Below, piece by piece: positions 8,192 to 17,440 of a stretch of 48,508 bases of DNA. The notes under the pieces are model-generated. The model had not been told where the DNA came from, did not search any database, and saw only the letters and a list, made by a program, of their open reading frames with translations. The translations under genes and the position numbers were made by a program. The stretch lies in assembly GCA_964551305.1 (NCBI GenBank), contig CAZKBT010000022.1, positions 1 to 48,508 of the forward strand, written 5' to 3'. The stretch comes from JBAZDC01 sp041654595 (GTDB lineage: Bacteria > Pseudomonadota > Gammaproteobacteria > Burkholderiales > Burkholderiaceae_B). Positions within the stretch are counted from its first letter, which is position 1. Every line of letters begins with the position of its first letter.

Positions 8192-9475
8192 ATGCCTAAC
8201 CCCCCGCTTCCCTCACCGACGTCCGGCAACGGATATGCCTGGCTGCGCCTGATCGTCTCCCTGGTCTTGATGACGATAGGCAGCTCCGGCATGTATTCCA
8301 TCAGTCTCGTATTGCCGCATCTGCAGGCGGACTTCGGCATTACGCGGTCCCAGGCTTCTCTGCCTTACACCATCACTATGATAGGCTTCGGGCTGGGCGG
8401 CATGGCCATGGGTTGGATCGCGGATCGCTACACTGTCCTGTCCGCGCTGCTCCTGGGCGCATTGGGCCTGGGCCTGGGCTTCGTGCTGTCGGGCATGGCC
8501 ACGAATATTTGGTGGTTCACGCTTGCGCACGGCCTGTTCCTCGGGTTTTTCGGCGCAGCCGCGAACTTCGCTCCCCTGGTCGCCGACACCTCGCGCTGGT
8601 TCACGCGGCACCGCGGCATCGCCCTGGCCATTTGCATGAGCGGCAACTACTTTGCCGGCACCATCTGGCCTCCCGTCATGCAGCATTTCGTCGACGCATC
8701 GGGCTGGCGCACCATGTACCAAGGGGTCGGCATCGTCTTCATGCTGATCGCATTGTCGCTATTGCCGATGTACCGCCGCAAGCCCGACCCTTCACGGCAA
8801 GCGCCGGCCGACGCCAAGCACCCCGTCCGCATGGCCCGATTTCAACAAGAGATCCAGCGCTCCAACCCGTCGAAGCCTCTCGGCCTGCGGCCCAGAACCA
8901 TGCAGAACCTGCTTTGCCTGTCCGGCATAGGCTGCTGTATCGCCATGGCCATGCCGCAAGTGCACATCATCGCTTACTGCGGCGATCTCGGTTTTGGCGC
9001 AACGCGCGGCGCCCAGATGCTTTCACTGATGCTGGGCATGGGCATCGCCAGCCGGCTTTTATCGGGATGGGTTTCCGATTACATCGGCGGCCTGCGCACG
9101 CTGCTGCTGGGCGGCGTACTGCAAGCCGTCGCGCTGTTGCTGTTCCTGACGAGCAGCGACCTGGTTTCGCTGTACGTCATATCCGCGCTGTTCGGCTTGT
9201 TCCAGGGAGGAATCGTCCCGGCCTATGCGCTCATCGTTCGCGAATATTTTTCACCCGAGCAGGCGGGAGTGCGCGTAGGCACCGTGCTGACGGCCACGCT
9301 CTTCGGCATGGCGGCGGGCGGCTGGCTGTCGGGACTGATCTACGATATTTTCGGCTCCTACAAGCCGGCATTCGTTCATGGCATTCTATGGAACCTGGTA
9401 ACGCTCAGCGTGGTCAGTTTTCTGTTGCATCGGGCGCGAGCCTTGCGCAAGGCGCCGGCCGGGCAGACGGGATGA
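8192..9475 (+). CDS. MFS transporter
   Basis: 427 residues with twelve hydrophobic segments and a central charged loop (around 200-240), the layout of the major facilitator superfamily. The motif-A-like stretch GGMAMGWIADRYTVL follows helix 2, and its second-half counterpart is SRLLSGWVSDYIGGLRTL. It resembles monocarboxylate/oxalate-formate antiporter-type members, but the substrate cannot be told. I prefer ATG 8192; the frame is open to a TTG at 8153, and neither start has a strong ribosome-binding site. It stands alone between the Sel1 gene and pbpG. Confidence 0.85.
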   Translation: MPNPPLPSPTSGNGYAWLRLIVSLVLMTIGSSGMYSISLVLPHLQADFGITRSQASLPYTITMIGFGLGGMAMGWIADRYTVLSALLLGALGLGLGFVLSGMATNIWWFTLAHGLFLGFFGAAANFAPLVADTSRWFTRHRGIALAICMSGNYFAGTIWPPVMQHFVDASGWRTMYQGVGIVFMLIALSLLPMYRRKPDPSRQAPADAKHPVRMARFQQEIQRSNPSKPLGLRPRTMQNLLCLSGIGCCIAMAMPQVHIIAYCGDLGFGATRGAQMLSLMLGMGIASRLLSGWVSDYIGGLRTLLLGGVLQAVALLLFLTSSDLVSLYVISALFGLFQGGIVPAYALIVREYFSPEQAGVRVGTVLTATLFGMAAGGWLSGLIYDIFGSYKPAFVHGILWNLVTLSVVSFLLHRARALRKAPAGQTG

Positions 9476-9537
9476 CGCCATATCGCTGATCATACATACA
9501 GCATTTTCCACGATCGCGCGGAATATTCTAGAAAAAA

Positions 9538-9566
9538 TTGAAAAAAATGCTGTAAGCACCTAATAT
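9538..9566 (+). promoter_or_regulatory. Probable sigma-70 promoter of pbpG
   Basis: TTGAAA (9538-9543) and TAATAT (9561-9566) are separated by 17 bases within an AT-rich stretch upstream of pbpG. A 6-bp inverted repeat (ATCAGA/TCTGAT, 9569-9584) follows in the presumed leader. Confidence 0.6.
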
Positions 9567-9638
9567 AAATCAGATTTTTCTGATAGTATTGGCGACTATA
9601 TCTTCCCGTCGTTCCTCTATCGCATTTCCATTGCTGCC

Positions 9639-10652
9639 ATGGCAAAACATCTCTATCTTCAGCGTATCGTACCGAGCGCCTTCATGGGGCTGGCCTTGCT
9701 CGCAGCCGGCGCGACGCATGCGGCGGAGTCCGGTTCGCGCCAGGCTCAAGCCCGCACGATCCAATCCCATCCCGCCGCCGCGAAAATCGTCCACCGGCAA
9801 GCCATGCGCCACGTGGCCTATACGCCGCCCGTCGCCGCGCGCAAAGCCTCGCTGCGGCCCAGCGCCCCTCCCGCCATCACCAAAAAAGCGTCGTTGCAAT
9901 CGCTGCTGCGTTCCGAGACCATCCTGGTCCAGGACCTGGAAACGTCGACCGTGCTTTACGACAAGAACGGCGATGAAATGCGCCCCATCGCATCGATATC
10001 CAAGCTCATGACGGCCTTGATCGTGGCCGAGGCCAATCTGCCGATGAGCGAAATGCTCGACATAGGCGACGAGGACGTGGACCGGCTGCGCCATTCGCGC
10101 TCTCGCCTGCCCGTCGGCACGACGCTGAGCCGCGCCGACATGCTGCATCTGGCTCTCATGGCATCCGAGAATCGCGCCGCGCACACGCTGGGCCGCCACT
10201 ACCCCGGAGGAATGGCGGCATTCGTGCGCGCCATGAACGACAAAGCCCGGGCCCTGGGCATGCGCGACACGACGTTCGTCGAACCGACCGGCCTTTCGAG
10301 CGACAATGTATCGACCGCGCGGGACCTGGTGAAGCTTCTGCACGCCGCCAACGAGCATCCCTTGATCCGCCGCTACACCACTGACGACAAGTACGAAATC
10401 GCGCTCAAACGCGGTCGGCAACTGGTCTACAACAACACGAACCGCCTCGTTCGCAATGCGAACTGGGACATCAGCGTATCCAAAACCGGATTCATCAACG
10501 AAGCGGGGCAATGCCTGGTGATGCTGGCGCGCATCGACGACCGCGACGTCGCCATCGTGCTATTGAACGCCTCGGGCAGCCAGTCGCGCATCGGAGACGC
10601 GCAGCGCATACGCAGCTTGGTCGAAAGCAATAATCTGCTGGCCATGCTCTGA
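9639..10652 (+). CDS. pbpG: D-alanyl-D-alanine endopeptidase (PBP7 type)
   Basis: Periplasmic peptidase S11 penicillin-binding protein that trims peptidoglycan cross-links. 337 residues: signal peptide cleaved near THAAES (26-31), a basic linker to about 85, then the catalytic domain. The active-site motifs are SISK (S119, K122), SEN (176-178) and KTG (282-284). No C-terminal amphipathic anchor typical of PBP5/6 is present, which favours the PBP7 group. A short gap of 10 bases separates it from the NRDE gene. Confidence 0.92.
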   Translation: MAKHLYLQRIVPSAFMGLALLAAGATHAAESGSRQAQARTIQSHPAAAKIVHRQAMRHVAYTPPVAARKASLRPSAPPAITKKASLQSLLRSETILVQDLETSTVLYDKNGDEMRPIASISKLMTALIVAEANLPMSEMLDIGDEDVDRLRHSRSRLPVGTTLSRADMLHLALMASENRAAHTLGRHYPGGMAAFVRAMNDKARALGMRDTTFVEPTGLSSDNVSTARDLVKLLHAANEHPLIRRYTTDDKYEIALKRGRQLVYNNTNRLVRNANWDISVSKTGFINEAGQCLVMLARIDDRDVAIVLLNASGSQSRIGDAQRIRSLVESNNLLAML

Positions 10653-10662
10653 ACCCGATCCA

Positions 10663-11445
10663 ATGTGCATCGCCTACATCGCGCTGCGTGCGCATGCGGA
10701 CTGGCCGCTGTTGTTGCTGGCCAATCGCGATGAATGGCACGCGCGGCCCAGCCGGCCCGCCGCGCCCTGGCCCGATGCGCCGCAGGTGATCGCGGGCCGC
10801 GACACGCTTGGGCAAGGCACGTGGCTGGGCGTAACCCGGCAAGGCCGCTTCGCCCTGCTTACCAATTATCGGGATCCGTCCGCATTTCGCCCCTCGGCGC
10901 CCACGCGTGGAAAGCTGGTCAGCAATTTTCTGCAAGATTCGTCCACCCCGCGGGACTATATGGCCGAACTGGCCGGCACCGCGACCGGGTACAACGGCTT
11001 CAATCTGATCGTCGGCGATTCGAGCGACTGCTGGTATCTGGGCCATTCAGGGGCGGGAGCGCCTTTGATCCCGCAACGGCTGGAACCGGGCATCCACACC
11101 GTGTCCAACCATCTGCTGAACACGTCCTGGCCCAAGACCGAACGCTTGCGGCGCGCCGTGGACGCCCTGGATCTCACGGTCTTGAACACCAGCCTGGAAC
11201 CCGCGTTCGCGGCCCTGCGGGACCGGAAAGTGGCCGATGACGATCAGCTTCCAAGCACGGGCTTGCCGCTCGAACGGGAACGCATGCTCAGCAGCGTGCA
11301 AATCATAGGCGCCGATTACGGCACGCGCTGCTCCACCGTCATCGCCATAAACGCTCGGGGACGCGCGCTGCTCAGCGAAGCCAGCTATGCGCACTGCGGC
11401 GCCGTCACCCATCGGCACGACTGGCCGTTTACCCTCCTCCAATAG
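10663..11445 (+). CDS. NRDE family protein (TANGO2-like)
   Basis: 260 residues. The N-terminus MCIAYIALRAH with a cysteine at position 2 and the ANRDE motif (20-24) define the NRDE/TANGO2 family. GTWLGVTRQGRFALLTNYRDP and GFNLIVGD are further conserved blocks. Animal members affect heme and lipid handling; the bacterial function is poorly defined, and no activity is assigned here. It starts 10 bases after pbpG and is probably co-transcribed with it. Confidence 0.88.
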   Translation: MCIAYIALRAHADWPLLLLANRDEWHARPSRPAAPWPDAPQVIAGRDTLGQGTWLGVTRQGRFALLTNYRDPSAFRPSAPTRGKLVSNFLQDSSTPRDYMAELAGTATGYNGFNLIVGDSSDCWYLGHSGAGAPLIPQRLEPGIHTVSNHLLNTSWPKTERLRRAVDALDLTVLNTSLEPAFAALRDRKVADDDQLPSTGLPLERERMLSSVQIIGADYGTRCSTVIAINARGRALLSEASYAHCGAVTHRHDWPFTLLQ

Positions 11446-11573
11446 TTTTCATCGCGACGGCTTCGCGGGCCGTTCCCCGTCCCCGCTCGGCGGCTTTCAT
11501 TGTGCGTGCATGGGAACGAGCACGTCCGCGCCATGCGCCTCATGAACGGGTTTACCCCGATTGCTGGGCCGAC

Positions 11574-11600
11574 TTAATGTCGACAGAATGTCGACATTAA
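11574..11600. promoter_or_regulatory. Operator palindrome upstream of the liv-type operon
   Basis: A perfect inverted repeat: TTAATGTCGACA (11574-11585), GAA, then TGTCGACATTAA (11589-11600). Each arm holds the self-complementary octamer TGTCGACA. It lies 21 bases upstream of the first ABC gene and overlaps a weak promoter candidate (TTTACC 11551, TTAATG 11574, 17-base spacer). The GntR/FCD regulator encoded later in the same operon (16705-17424) is the natural candidate to bind it; that link is inference. Confidence 0.75.
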
Positions 11601-11621
11601 CTGGTGAGATTGAGGAATACC

Positions 11622-12359
11622 ATGCAAGCACTTAGTGGACTCGTGTTCACTGACGTTAGAAAGCGCTTCGGAGGCACCGTGGCCGTGGCAGGCGTCAGCG
11701 GCCACCTGGAGCCCGGCGTCATATACGGACTGATAGGTCCGAACGGCTCGGGCAAGACCACGTTGATCAATCTCATCAGCCGCTTCTACGATCTGGATGC
11801 GGGCAGTATCCGGCTCGGCGACGACGAGCTCGCCAAGGTTCGCCCGTACGAACTGCCCCGCTTGGGCGTGGTCCGGACGTTTCAGCAGCCCAAGGCGTTT
11901 CCCAGCCTGACTGTGTTGGAGAACGTGCTGCTTCCCGTCGCCTCGGACGGGCGAAAGGAAAGCTTCGACTCGATGATGGATGCCGCTCGCGAAGCCATCG
12001 CGCTGACGGGCTTGGAGCATATGGCGCACGCGCCGGCTTCCAGCCTGTCCGGCGGGCAGACCATGCTGCTGCAGCTGGCGCGGTCCATGATGTTCGCGCC
12101 CATACGCCTGCTTTTGCTGGACGAGCCTTTCGGAGGAGTCGCGCCCGCGCTCAAAGCGCGCATCATGGATACCGTGCGGCACATCAACCAACGGTTCAAG
12201 GCCACCGTGCTGCTGGTCAGCCACGAAATGCCGACGGTCCGGGATCTGTGCTCCTCCGTGATCGTGATGAGCGGCGGATCGTGGATCGCCCAAGGTTCGC
12301 TGGACGAAATCTCGAGCACGCCCGAAGTGGTTGCCGCCTACCTGGGGAAACCGGCATGA
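11622..12359 (+). CDS. Branched-chain-amino-acid-type ABC transporter ATPase (LivG-like)
   Basis: 245 residues. Walker A GPNGSGKTT (39-47), Q-loop FQQPK, signature LSGGQ and Walker B LLLLDEPFGG are all present, and VRTFQQ is typical of LivG proteins. ATG 11622 follows TGAGGA by five bases; the frame extends to a GTG at 11604 but without added homology. The gene opens a six-component operon with livF, livJ, livH and livM homologues. The stop overlaps the next start as ATGA. Confidence 0.92.
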   Translation: MQALSGLVFTDVRKRFGGTVAVAGVSGHLEPGVIYGLIGPNGSGKTTLINLISRFYDLDAGSIRLGDDELAKVRPYELPRLGVVRTFQQPKAFPSLTVLENVLLPVASDGRKESFDSMMDAAREAIALTGLEHMAHAPASSLSGGQTMLLQLARSMMFAPIRLLLLDEPFGGVAPALKARIMDTVRHINQRFKATVLLVSHEMPTVRDLCSSVIVMSGGSWIAQGSLDEISSTPEVVAAYLGKPA

Positions 12360-13108
12360 GCGCGGCCACGTCCGAACTGTTGACGCTGGACTCGGTCGCG
12401 GTCGGCTATGCGCCGGGCATCGACATTCTGCGCAAGATCGACTTGAGCGCGCGGGAAGGCGGCATCACGACCATCATCGGACCGAACGGCGCCGGCAAGT
12501 CCACCTTGCTGCGCTGCATCTTCGGCCTGCTGCCGGCCCGCCGCGGCGAATTGCGCCTGGCCGGAAACGACGTGCGGACCTTGGAAACCGACCAGCGCAA
12601 AATGGGCGGCATGGCCTACGTGCCCCAGCATCACAGCACCTGCCCCTATCTTTCCATCGAAGAAAATCTACGCCTGGGCGGCTGGCTGATCCGTAAAGAC
12701 AAGGCCCAGCTCAAGCGCCGCATCGAAGAAATCTACGAGCGCTTCCCCGTGTTGGCCGAACGCCGAAAAATCAAGGCCACGCAACTGAGCGGAGGACAGC
12801 TTCGCACTCTGGCGGTGGCCAAAGAGCTCGTGGTGAAGCCCAAGCTCATCCTCGTGGACGAGCCCAGCGTGGGCATGTCGCCGATCGTGGCGCAGGAACT
12901 TTACGCCATGCTATCCGCTCTTCCCGCGCAGGGCGTGAGCATATTGCTCGTCGACCAGAACATCCCCGATGCCGTGGCCATTTCCGATTACGTCTACCTG
13001 ATCGGCGACGGCACGGTGCAGCGGCACGGCACGGGCAAATGGTTTAGTGAAAACATTCCAACGGTGATTGCGGAGATGTTGCGCGGCTCATCGTCCCTTC
13101 CTCAATGA
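12356..13108 (+). CDS. Branched-chain-amino-acid-type ABC transporter ATPase (LivF-like)
   Basis: 250 residues with Walker A GPNGAGKST, Q-loop YVPQ, signature LSGGQLRTLA and Walker B LILVDEPSVGMSP, the last being characteristic of LivF. It partners the LivG-like ATPase as the second motor subunit. Start ATG 12356 overlaps the previous stop by four bases, implying translational coupling. Nothing in the sequence gives the substrate. Confidence 0.92.
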   Translation: MSAATSELLTLDSVAVGYAPGIDILRKIDLSAREGGITTIIGPNGAGKSTLLRCIFGLLPARRGELRLAGNDVRTLETDQRKMGGMAYVPQHHSTCPYLSIEENLRLGGWLIRKDKAQLKRRIEEIYERFPVLAERRKIKATQLSGGQLRTLAVAKELVVKPKLILVDEPSVGMSPIVAQELYAMLSALPAQGVSILLVDQNIPDAVAISDYVYLIGDGTVQRHGTGKWFSENIPTVIAEMLRGSSSLPQ

Positions 13109-13129
13109 ACTTACTCTCCATTAAACGCC

Positions 13130-14371
13130 ATGAAAACTTCATTCCTGCTTAGTGATCGCCTGACCGCCATCCTGCGCCGCGCATTGCCGGCGGCCTTCAT
13201 CGCGCTGCCTCTTTCCGTTGCCGCGCAGACGGCGCCCAACGTCAACATCGGCGTCGTGACGCCTCTTTCTCCGCCGGGGGATTCCGCCTCCGGCCAGCTC
13301 ATCGTTCGCGGCGCGGAGCTGGGCGCGAAATTCGCCAACGAACGCGTGGGCGACATGTGGAACGCGCAATGCGACAAGCTGGGCAATTTTGCCATAGTGC
13401 GCGGCGACGACAGCGGCGTGCCGGAAAAAGGCCTGGCGGCTTTCCGTTCACTGCTGAGCAACGACAAGGTGGCGGGAATACTTGGCGCCTATGACAGCTC
13501 GGTGGCCTTGGCCATGCAGCCGCTATCCGAACAGGCCCAAGTGCCCATGATGATCACCCAGGCTTCCGCCGATCGCCTGAGCTCGTCGCACGCGGACTAC
13601 ACTTTCCAGACGCACACGCTGGCCAGCGATCGCAGCGACGTGATCGAGGCGTTCATCAAAGCCTACGGCTTCAAGCGGGTCGCCATCCTGGCGGAAAACA
13701 CCGACTACGGCACCACCAGCGGCCCCGACATGCAAAAGCGCTTCGAAAAAGCCGGCATAGAAAGCCAGTTGTGGATCTTCGATCGCGCCAACCCCGATCT
13801 GCTGAGCACGCTGCTGCAGGCGAAGAAATTCGCGCCGGACATCATCTACAACATGGGCGTCGGCGCTCCGGCCTATCTGCTCGTCAAGCAATCGGCCGAC
13901 GTCGGGCTGCTGCCTAAAACACCCATGGTGATTTCCTATGACTTGCCGATCCAGCGCGCGTTCTGGAAGAACGTGGGCGACCTGGGCAAAAACATCATCT
14001 TCGTGGCGTATTACCAGCCCAGCCAGGCCCTTACCGAGGCCGGAAAATGGATGCAGGAGGAGTACGAAGAGTTGTACAAGGAATCGCCCATGTACAGCTC
14101 GTTTGCCGCGTTCGGCAACACCATCCTGCTGGCCCAGGCCATGAACATCGCGTGCTCCACCGAAGGCAAAGCCGTCGCCGACGCATTGCGCAAAGGCCCC
14201 CTGACCAGCTGGAACCAGAAAGACGTGTCCTTTCCCCGGAAAGACGGCGTGGATTGGCAGCGTACCGTTCAGCCCATCATGGTCTTGCAGTACACGGACG
14301 TCAATCAGAGCTTCAGCGACGCGACCATCCTGTATCCCACTGAACTCAAGACCGGAGACATACAAAAGTAA
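13130..14371 (+). CDS. ABC transporter periplasmic substrate-binding protein (LivJ-like)
   Basis: 413 residues. A signal peptide (cleavage near VAAQTA, about residue 32) is followed by the periplasmic-binding type I fold: NVNIGVVTPLSPPGDSASG at the mature N-terminus, ILGAYDSSVALAMQPLSEQ, VPMMITQASAD and a second lobe with YGFKRVAILAENTDYG. Members of this family bind branched-chain amino acids, amides, urea or aromatic acids. The binding-site residues differ enough from LivJ that the ligand is open. It is 21 bases after livF. Confidence 0.9.
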   Translation: MKTSFLLSDRLTAILRRALPAAFIALPLSVAAQTAPNVNIGVVTPLSPPGDSASGQLIVRGAELGAKFANERVGDMWNAQCDKLGNFAIVRGDDSGVPEKGLAAFRSLLSNDKVAGILGAYDSSVALAMQPLSEQAQVPMMITQASADRLSSSHADYTFQTHTLASDRSDVIEAFIKAYGFKRVAILAENTDYGTTSGPDMQKRFEKAGIESQLWIFDRANPDLLSTLLQAKKFAPDIIYNMGVGAPAYLLVKQSADVGLLPKTPMVISYDLPIQRAFWKNVGDLGKNIIFVAYYQPSQALTEAGKWMQEEYEELYKESPMYSSFAAFGNTILLAQAMNIACSTEGKAVADALRKGPLTSWNQKDVSFPRKDGVDWQRTVQPIMVLQYTDVNQSFSDATILYPTELKTGDIQK

Positions 14372-14408
14372 GTCCCCGCAACGTCTCCAGTCTTGACACG
14401 GAAATCTC

Positions 14409-15314
14409 ATGGAACTTCTTCTTCAGTCGACCATTCTCGGGTTGTTCAATGGCGCGCTGTACGCTCTGATGGCGATGGGCATTACCTTCATCGCCAGCAT
14501 CATGCGCATCATCAATTGGGCAACCGGCGAGTTCTACATGATAGGCAGCTACGTGCAGTTCGCATTGCTGACCGCCGTTCTGCCCATGCTGGGAATCGTC
14601 ACTCCCATGGACTGGCTGCTTACCGCGCTGGCCGCCATGGTGGTCGTCTTCATGCTGGGGCTGCTCATACAGCGGACGCTGATTGCGCCCATGCATCGCC
14701 CCGGCATCCAGAGCTTCGAGTACGCAACGATCATGACCGTTGCGCTGGCCGTCCTGTTCCAGAACCTGGCCATTCTCATTGCGGGGCCGAATCAGTACTC
14801 CGTACCCGAGTACATGAAGCCGATTCTGCTCGAGGATCTGGACATCGTCCTGAACGGCAGCCGGGTGGCGGCGGGCCTTGCCGCCTTCTGCCTGCTCATC
14901 CTTTTCTATGTATTGCTTTACCGGACATCCTGGGGCCTGGCGTTTCGCGGCATCGCGCAGAATCGCCTGGCCGGTCAAACCGCCGGCCTGAACCTGCGCA
15001 GAATGGACATGCTGGCTTTCGGCATCGGCACCGCGCTTTGCGCGGCGGCGGGCGCGCTATTGGCGCCCGTCTTCCTGGTGCATCCCCTGAACGGCATGGC
15101 CGCCTCCATGAAGGGCTTCGAGATCATCGTCATCGGCGGCATAGGCTCGCTTTGGGGCGCGGTCGTGGCCGCATTCGGCCTGGCGCTGGTCGAGGCCCTG
15201 GGCTCCGCATTCTATCGTGCCGACCTGCAGCAGCTGTACGGCTTCGTTTTCCTGATCGGCTTTCTCATTTTCAGGCCTCAAGGGCTGTTCGGCCACAAGG
15301 AGCGCCGCGTATGA
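14409..15314 (+). CDS. Branched-chain-amino-acid-type ABC permease (LivH-like)
   Basis: 301 residues with about eight membrane helices. LFNGALYALMAMGITFIASIMR and the Ala/Gly-rich cytoplasmic coupling region AFRGIAQNRLAGQTAGLNLRRMD are typical of LivH. It forms the membrane channel with the following LivM-like subunit. Stop overlaps the next start (ATGA at 15311). Confidence 0.92.
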   Translation: MELLLQSTILGLFNGALYALMAMGITFIASIMRIINWATGEFYMIGSYVQFALLTAVLPMLGIVTPMDWLLTALAAMVVVFMLGLLIQRTLIAPMHRPGIQSFEYATIMTVALAVLFQNLAILIAGPNQYSVPEYMKPILLEDLDIVLNGSRVAAGLAAFCLLILFYVLLYRTSWGLAFRGIAQNRLAGQTAGLNLRRMDMLAFGIGTALCAAAGALLAPVFLVHPLNGMAASMKGFEIIVIGGIGSLWGAVVAAFGLALVEALGSAFYRADLQQLYGFVFLIGFLIFRPQGLFGHKERRV

Positions 15315-16327
15315 GCACCATCTTCGCCGCCGGCACGCCGCGCAAGGGCAACTTCTTCACGACGCTGCCCGGCATCGGCCTGACCACGGTGATCGCCGCA
15401 TTGCTGCCCTGGGTCCTCAATGACTATCAGCTGCAAGTCATGTGGGTGGCCTTCTACATGGCCGTCATGGCCATCAGCTGGAACCTGGTGGCGGGCTATG
15501 GCGGCATGTTTTCCCTGGCGCAGCATGCTCTGGCCGCCATCGGCGGCTATTCCTCGGCGGGCGCCGTCCTGGCCGCCGGCGCCCCGATCTGGCTAGGACT
15601 GACGGCGGGCATGCTGGTCGCCGCGGCGACGGGCTACCTGCTAGGCCACGTCACCCTGCACCTTCGCAGCGTCTATTTCGCCATCGCCACCTGGGTGTTC
15701 GGCGAGGTGGTCCGGCAGCTCATTACCTTGAACTACGAGATCACGCGCGGCGCCATGGGGCTCAGGGTGCCGACGCTTTTCGAGACTTACGATCCCCAGC
15801 CTTACTACTATGTCTTTCTTGCGCTGTTGTGCGCCACATTGGTCATGAGCATGCTGCTCCTGCGCACCAAGCTGGGATATCGCATCCAGGCCACGCGCGA
15901 CGACGAGGAACTCGCCGTCGCCAACGGCGTGAACGTCGCGCGGGCCAAGCGTACCGTCTTCACCATTTCCGCCGCCGTTTCCGGACTGGCGGGCGCCATG
16001 TACGGACATTCAGTCGGCTTGCTGGCTCCCAGCCAGATCGACTTCAGCCAAATGTCGCTCATCGTCATGGCGGCCGTGCTGGGCGGCTATCAAACCATCT
16101 GGGGGCCGGTCCTGGGCGCATTGCTGGTGCAGGGGCTGGCGGAGATCCTGCGCTTTTCGCAGGAAACGCGCCTCGTGCTTTTCGCCGGCCTGCTCATTTT
16201 CACCCTGAGAGTTTATCCGAAGGGTCTTATCGGCGCGCTTTCCTTCCTGGCTTCCCTGCCGACCCGGAAACCGGATGCCGGTTCGGGCCCCCTATCCGAA
16301 ACATCCAATTTGAAAGGAAAGAAATGA
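15311..16327 (+). CDS. Branched-chain-amino-acid-type ABC permease (LivM-like)
   Basis: 338 residues. Several hydrophobic helices and the LivM hallmarks AISWNLVAGYGGMFSLAQHA and the EAA-type loop QATRDDEELAVANGVNVARAKR are present. ATG 15311 overlaps the LivH stop. Its own stop overlaps the start of the EthD-like gene, so all five transporter parts and the next gene are translationally linked. Confidence 0.92.
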   Translation: MSTIFAAGTPRKGNFFTTLPGIGLTTVIAALLPWVLNDYQLQVMWVAFYMAVMAISWNLVAGYGGMFSLAQHALAAIGGYSSAGAVLAAGAPIWLGLTAGMLVAAATGYLLGHVTLHLRSVYFAIATWVFGEVVRQLITLNYEITRGAMGLRVPTLFETYDPQPYYYVFLALLCATLVMSMLLLRTKLGYRIQATRDDEELAVANGVNVARAKRTVFTISAAVSGLAGAMYGHSVGLLAPSQIDFSQMSLIVMAAVLGGYQTIWGPVLGALLVQGLAEILRFSQETRLVLFAGLLIFTLRVYPKGLIGALSFLASLPTRKPDAGSGPLSETSNLKGKK

Positions 16328-16695
16328 TCAAAGTCATGTGGTTTCTTCAGCGTGCCGAACATTTGACACTGGCCGAGTTCCGGACTTGGTGGATGGAGGA
16401 CCATTGCAAGCTCATTGCCAAGGCGCAAAGCCCCTATTTGAAGCGCTATGTCGTGAACGTGCGGGAGGACGAGGACAACCTCGTCGGCAAGCCCGAATAC
16501 GAAACACGCTGGGACGGTGTCGCCGAACAATGGTTTGAGACAGAAGAAGACTTCAACGCCGCGTACTCCAAGCCCACCGCTCCGGTGACGCGAGGCGATA
16601 CGCGCGCGCACACGTCGAGAATGGAACGTATCGTGGTTCGCGAGTATCCTGTCGAAGTCCCGATCGACGAACCCTCCCTAGACCGCACCGAATGA
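16324..16695 (+). CDS. EthD-like dimeric alpha-beta barrel protein
   Basis: 123 residues. MIKVMWFLQRAEHLTLAEFRTWWMEDHCKL and the conserved AEQWFETEEDFNAAY pattern (W/F-F-x-s-x-e-D-F-x-A) identify the EthD group of ferredoxin-like dimeric barrels. These are found beside genes for breakdown of ethers, polyketides or aromatics. ATG 16324 overlaps the LivM stop and follows AAAGGAAAG. Its placement between transporter and dehydrogenase suggests it acts on the imported compound or a derivative; no catalytic residues can be named. Confidence 0.75.
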   Translation: MIKVMWFLQRAEHLTLAEFRTWWMEDHCKLIAKAQSPYLKRYVVNVREDEDNLVGKPEYETRWDGVAEQWFETEEDFNAAYSKPTAPVTRGDTRAHTSRMERIVVREYPVEVPIDEPSLDRTE

Positions 16696-16704
16696 ACGAG
16701 TTAT

Positions 16705-17424
16705 ATGAGCAACGCAGCGCGCCTCGAAAGAACGGCCCCGTCGCCGAATACGAATCAAGGAAAAGTGAGCGCGACTCAGCATGTTTACATGAGTCTGCGC
16801 GCCGCCATCCTGAAAATGGAGCTCAAGCCGGGCACGCTGCTGGACGAGACGTCCCTCAGCGAAGAGTTCAAGGTATCCCGGTCGCCGGTGCGCGAGGCGT
16901 TGATCAAGCTGGGCTCCGAGCACCTGGTGCAGACGCTGCGCAATCGGAGCACGATCGTCACGCAGTTCAGCGCCTCGGATCTTCCCGCCTACTTTTACGC
17001 TCTCGATCTTATGTATCGCTCCACGGCGAAGCTGGCGGCCGCGCATCGCACCGACGCGCAGCTTCAGGAGTTGATCCGCATCGATCGGCTCCACAAGAGC
17101 GCATCGCAGGGCGACATTCTGGGCACGGTCCAGGGAAATAGAGACTTCCACTGCAAGGTCGCGGAATGCAGCGCCAATATTTACCTGCTCGATTGGGCGG
17201 AAACCCTCATGGACCAGGGGCAGCGGCTGCTGGTCATGTACTTGAAGAAGCATGCCAATGTGGTTGCCCCGTCCCATCTCGATCACCATGGCCAGCTCAT
17301 CGAAGCCATACGCGACCAGGACGCCGCGCGGGCGGAGGCGGCGGCGCACGCCGATGCCGAAGTGCTGCGCGCCGAAATAGCCGCCGCCCTGGCCTCGTCG
17401 CCTTCCTCATCCATCTCGATCTAA
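16705..17424 (+). CDS. GntR family transcriptional regulator, FCD (FadR) subfamily
   Basis: 239 residues. Winged helix-turn-helix at about 30-95 (LKPGTLLDETSLSEEFKVSRSPVREALIKL), then an all-helical FCD ligand-binding domain with conserved metal-binding-type histidines (DFHCKVAE, HLDHHGQLIEAI). Such regulators usually repress the transport or catabolic operon they lie in and release it on binding an organic acid. Likely target: the palindrome at 11574-11600. It is 9 bases after the EthD-like gene. Confidence 0.88.
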   Translation: MSNAARLERTAPSPNTNQGKVSATQHVYMSLRAAILKMELKPGTLLDETSLSEEFKVSRSPVREALIKLGSEHLVQTLRNRSTIVTQFSASDLPAYFYALDLMYRSTAKLAAAHRTDAQLQELIRIDRLHKSASQGDILGTVQGNRDFHCKVAECSANIYLLDWAETLMDQGQRLLVMYLKKHANVVAPSHLDHHGQLIEAIRDQDAARAEAAAHADAEVLRAEIAAALASSPSSSISI

Positions 17425-17440
17425 CAAGGATACGTGAAAC

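Noticed and set aside
14393..15310. Long in-frame extension upstream of the LivM-like gene
   Set aside because: It overlaps the LivH-like gene in another frame and reads as Arg/His-rich noise; the ATG at 15311 begins the conserved protein.
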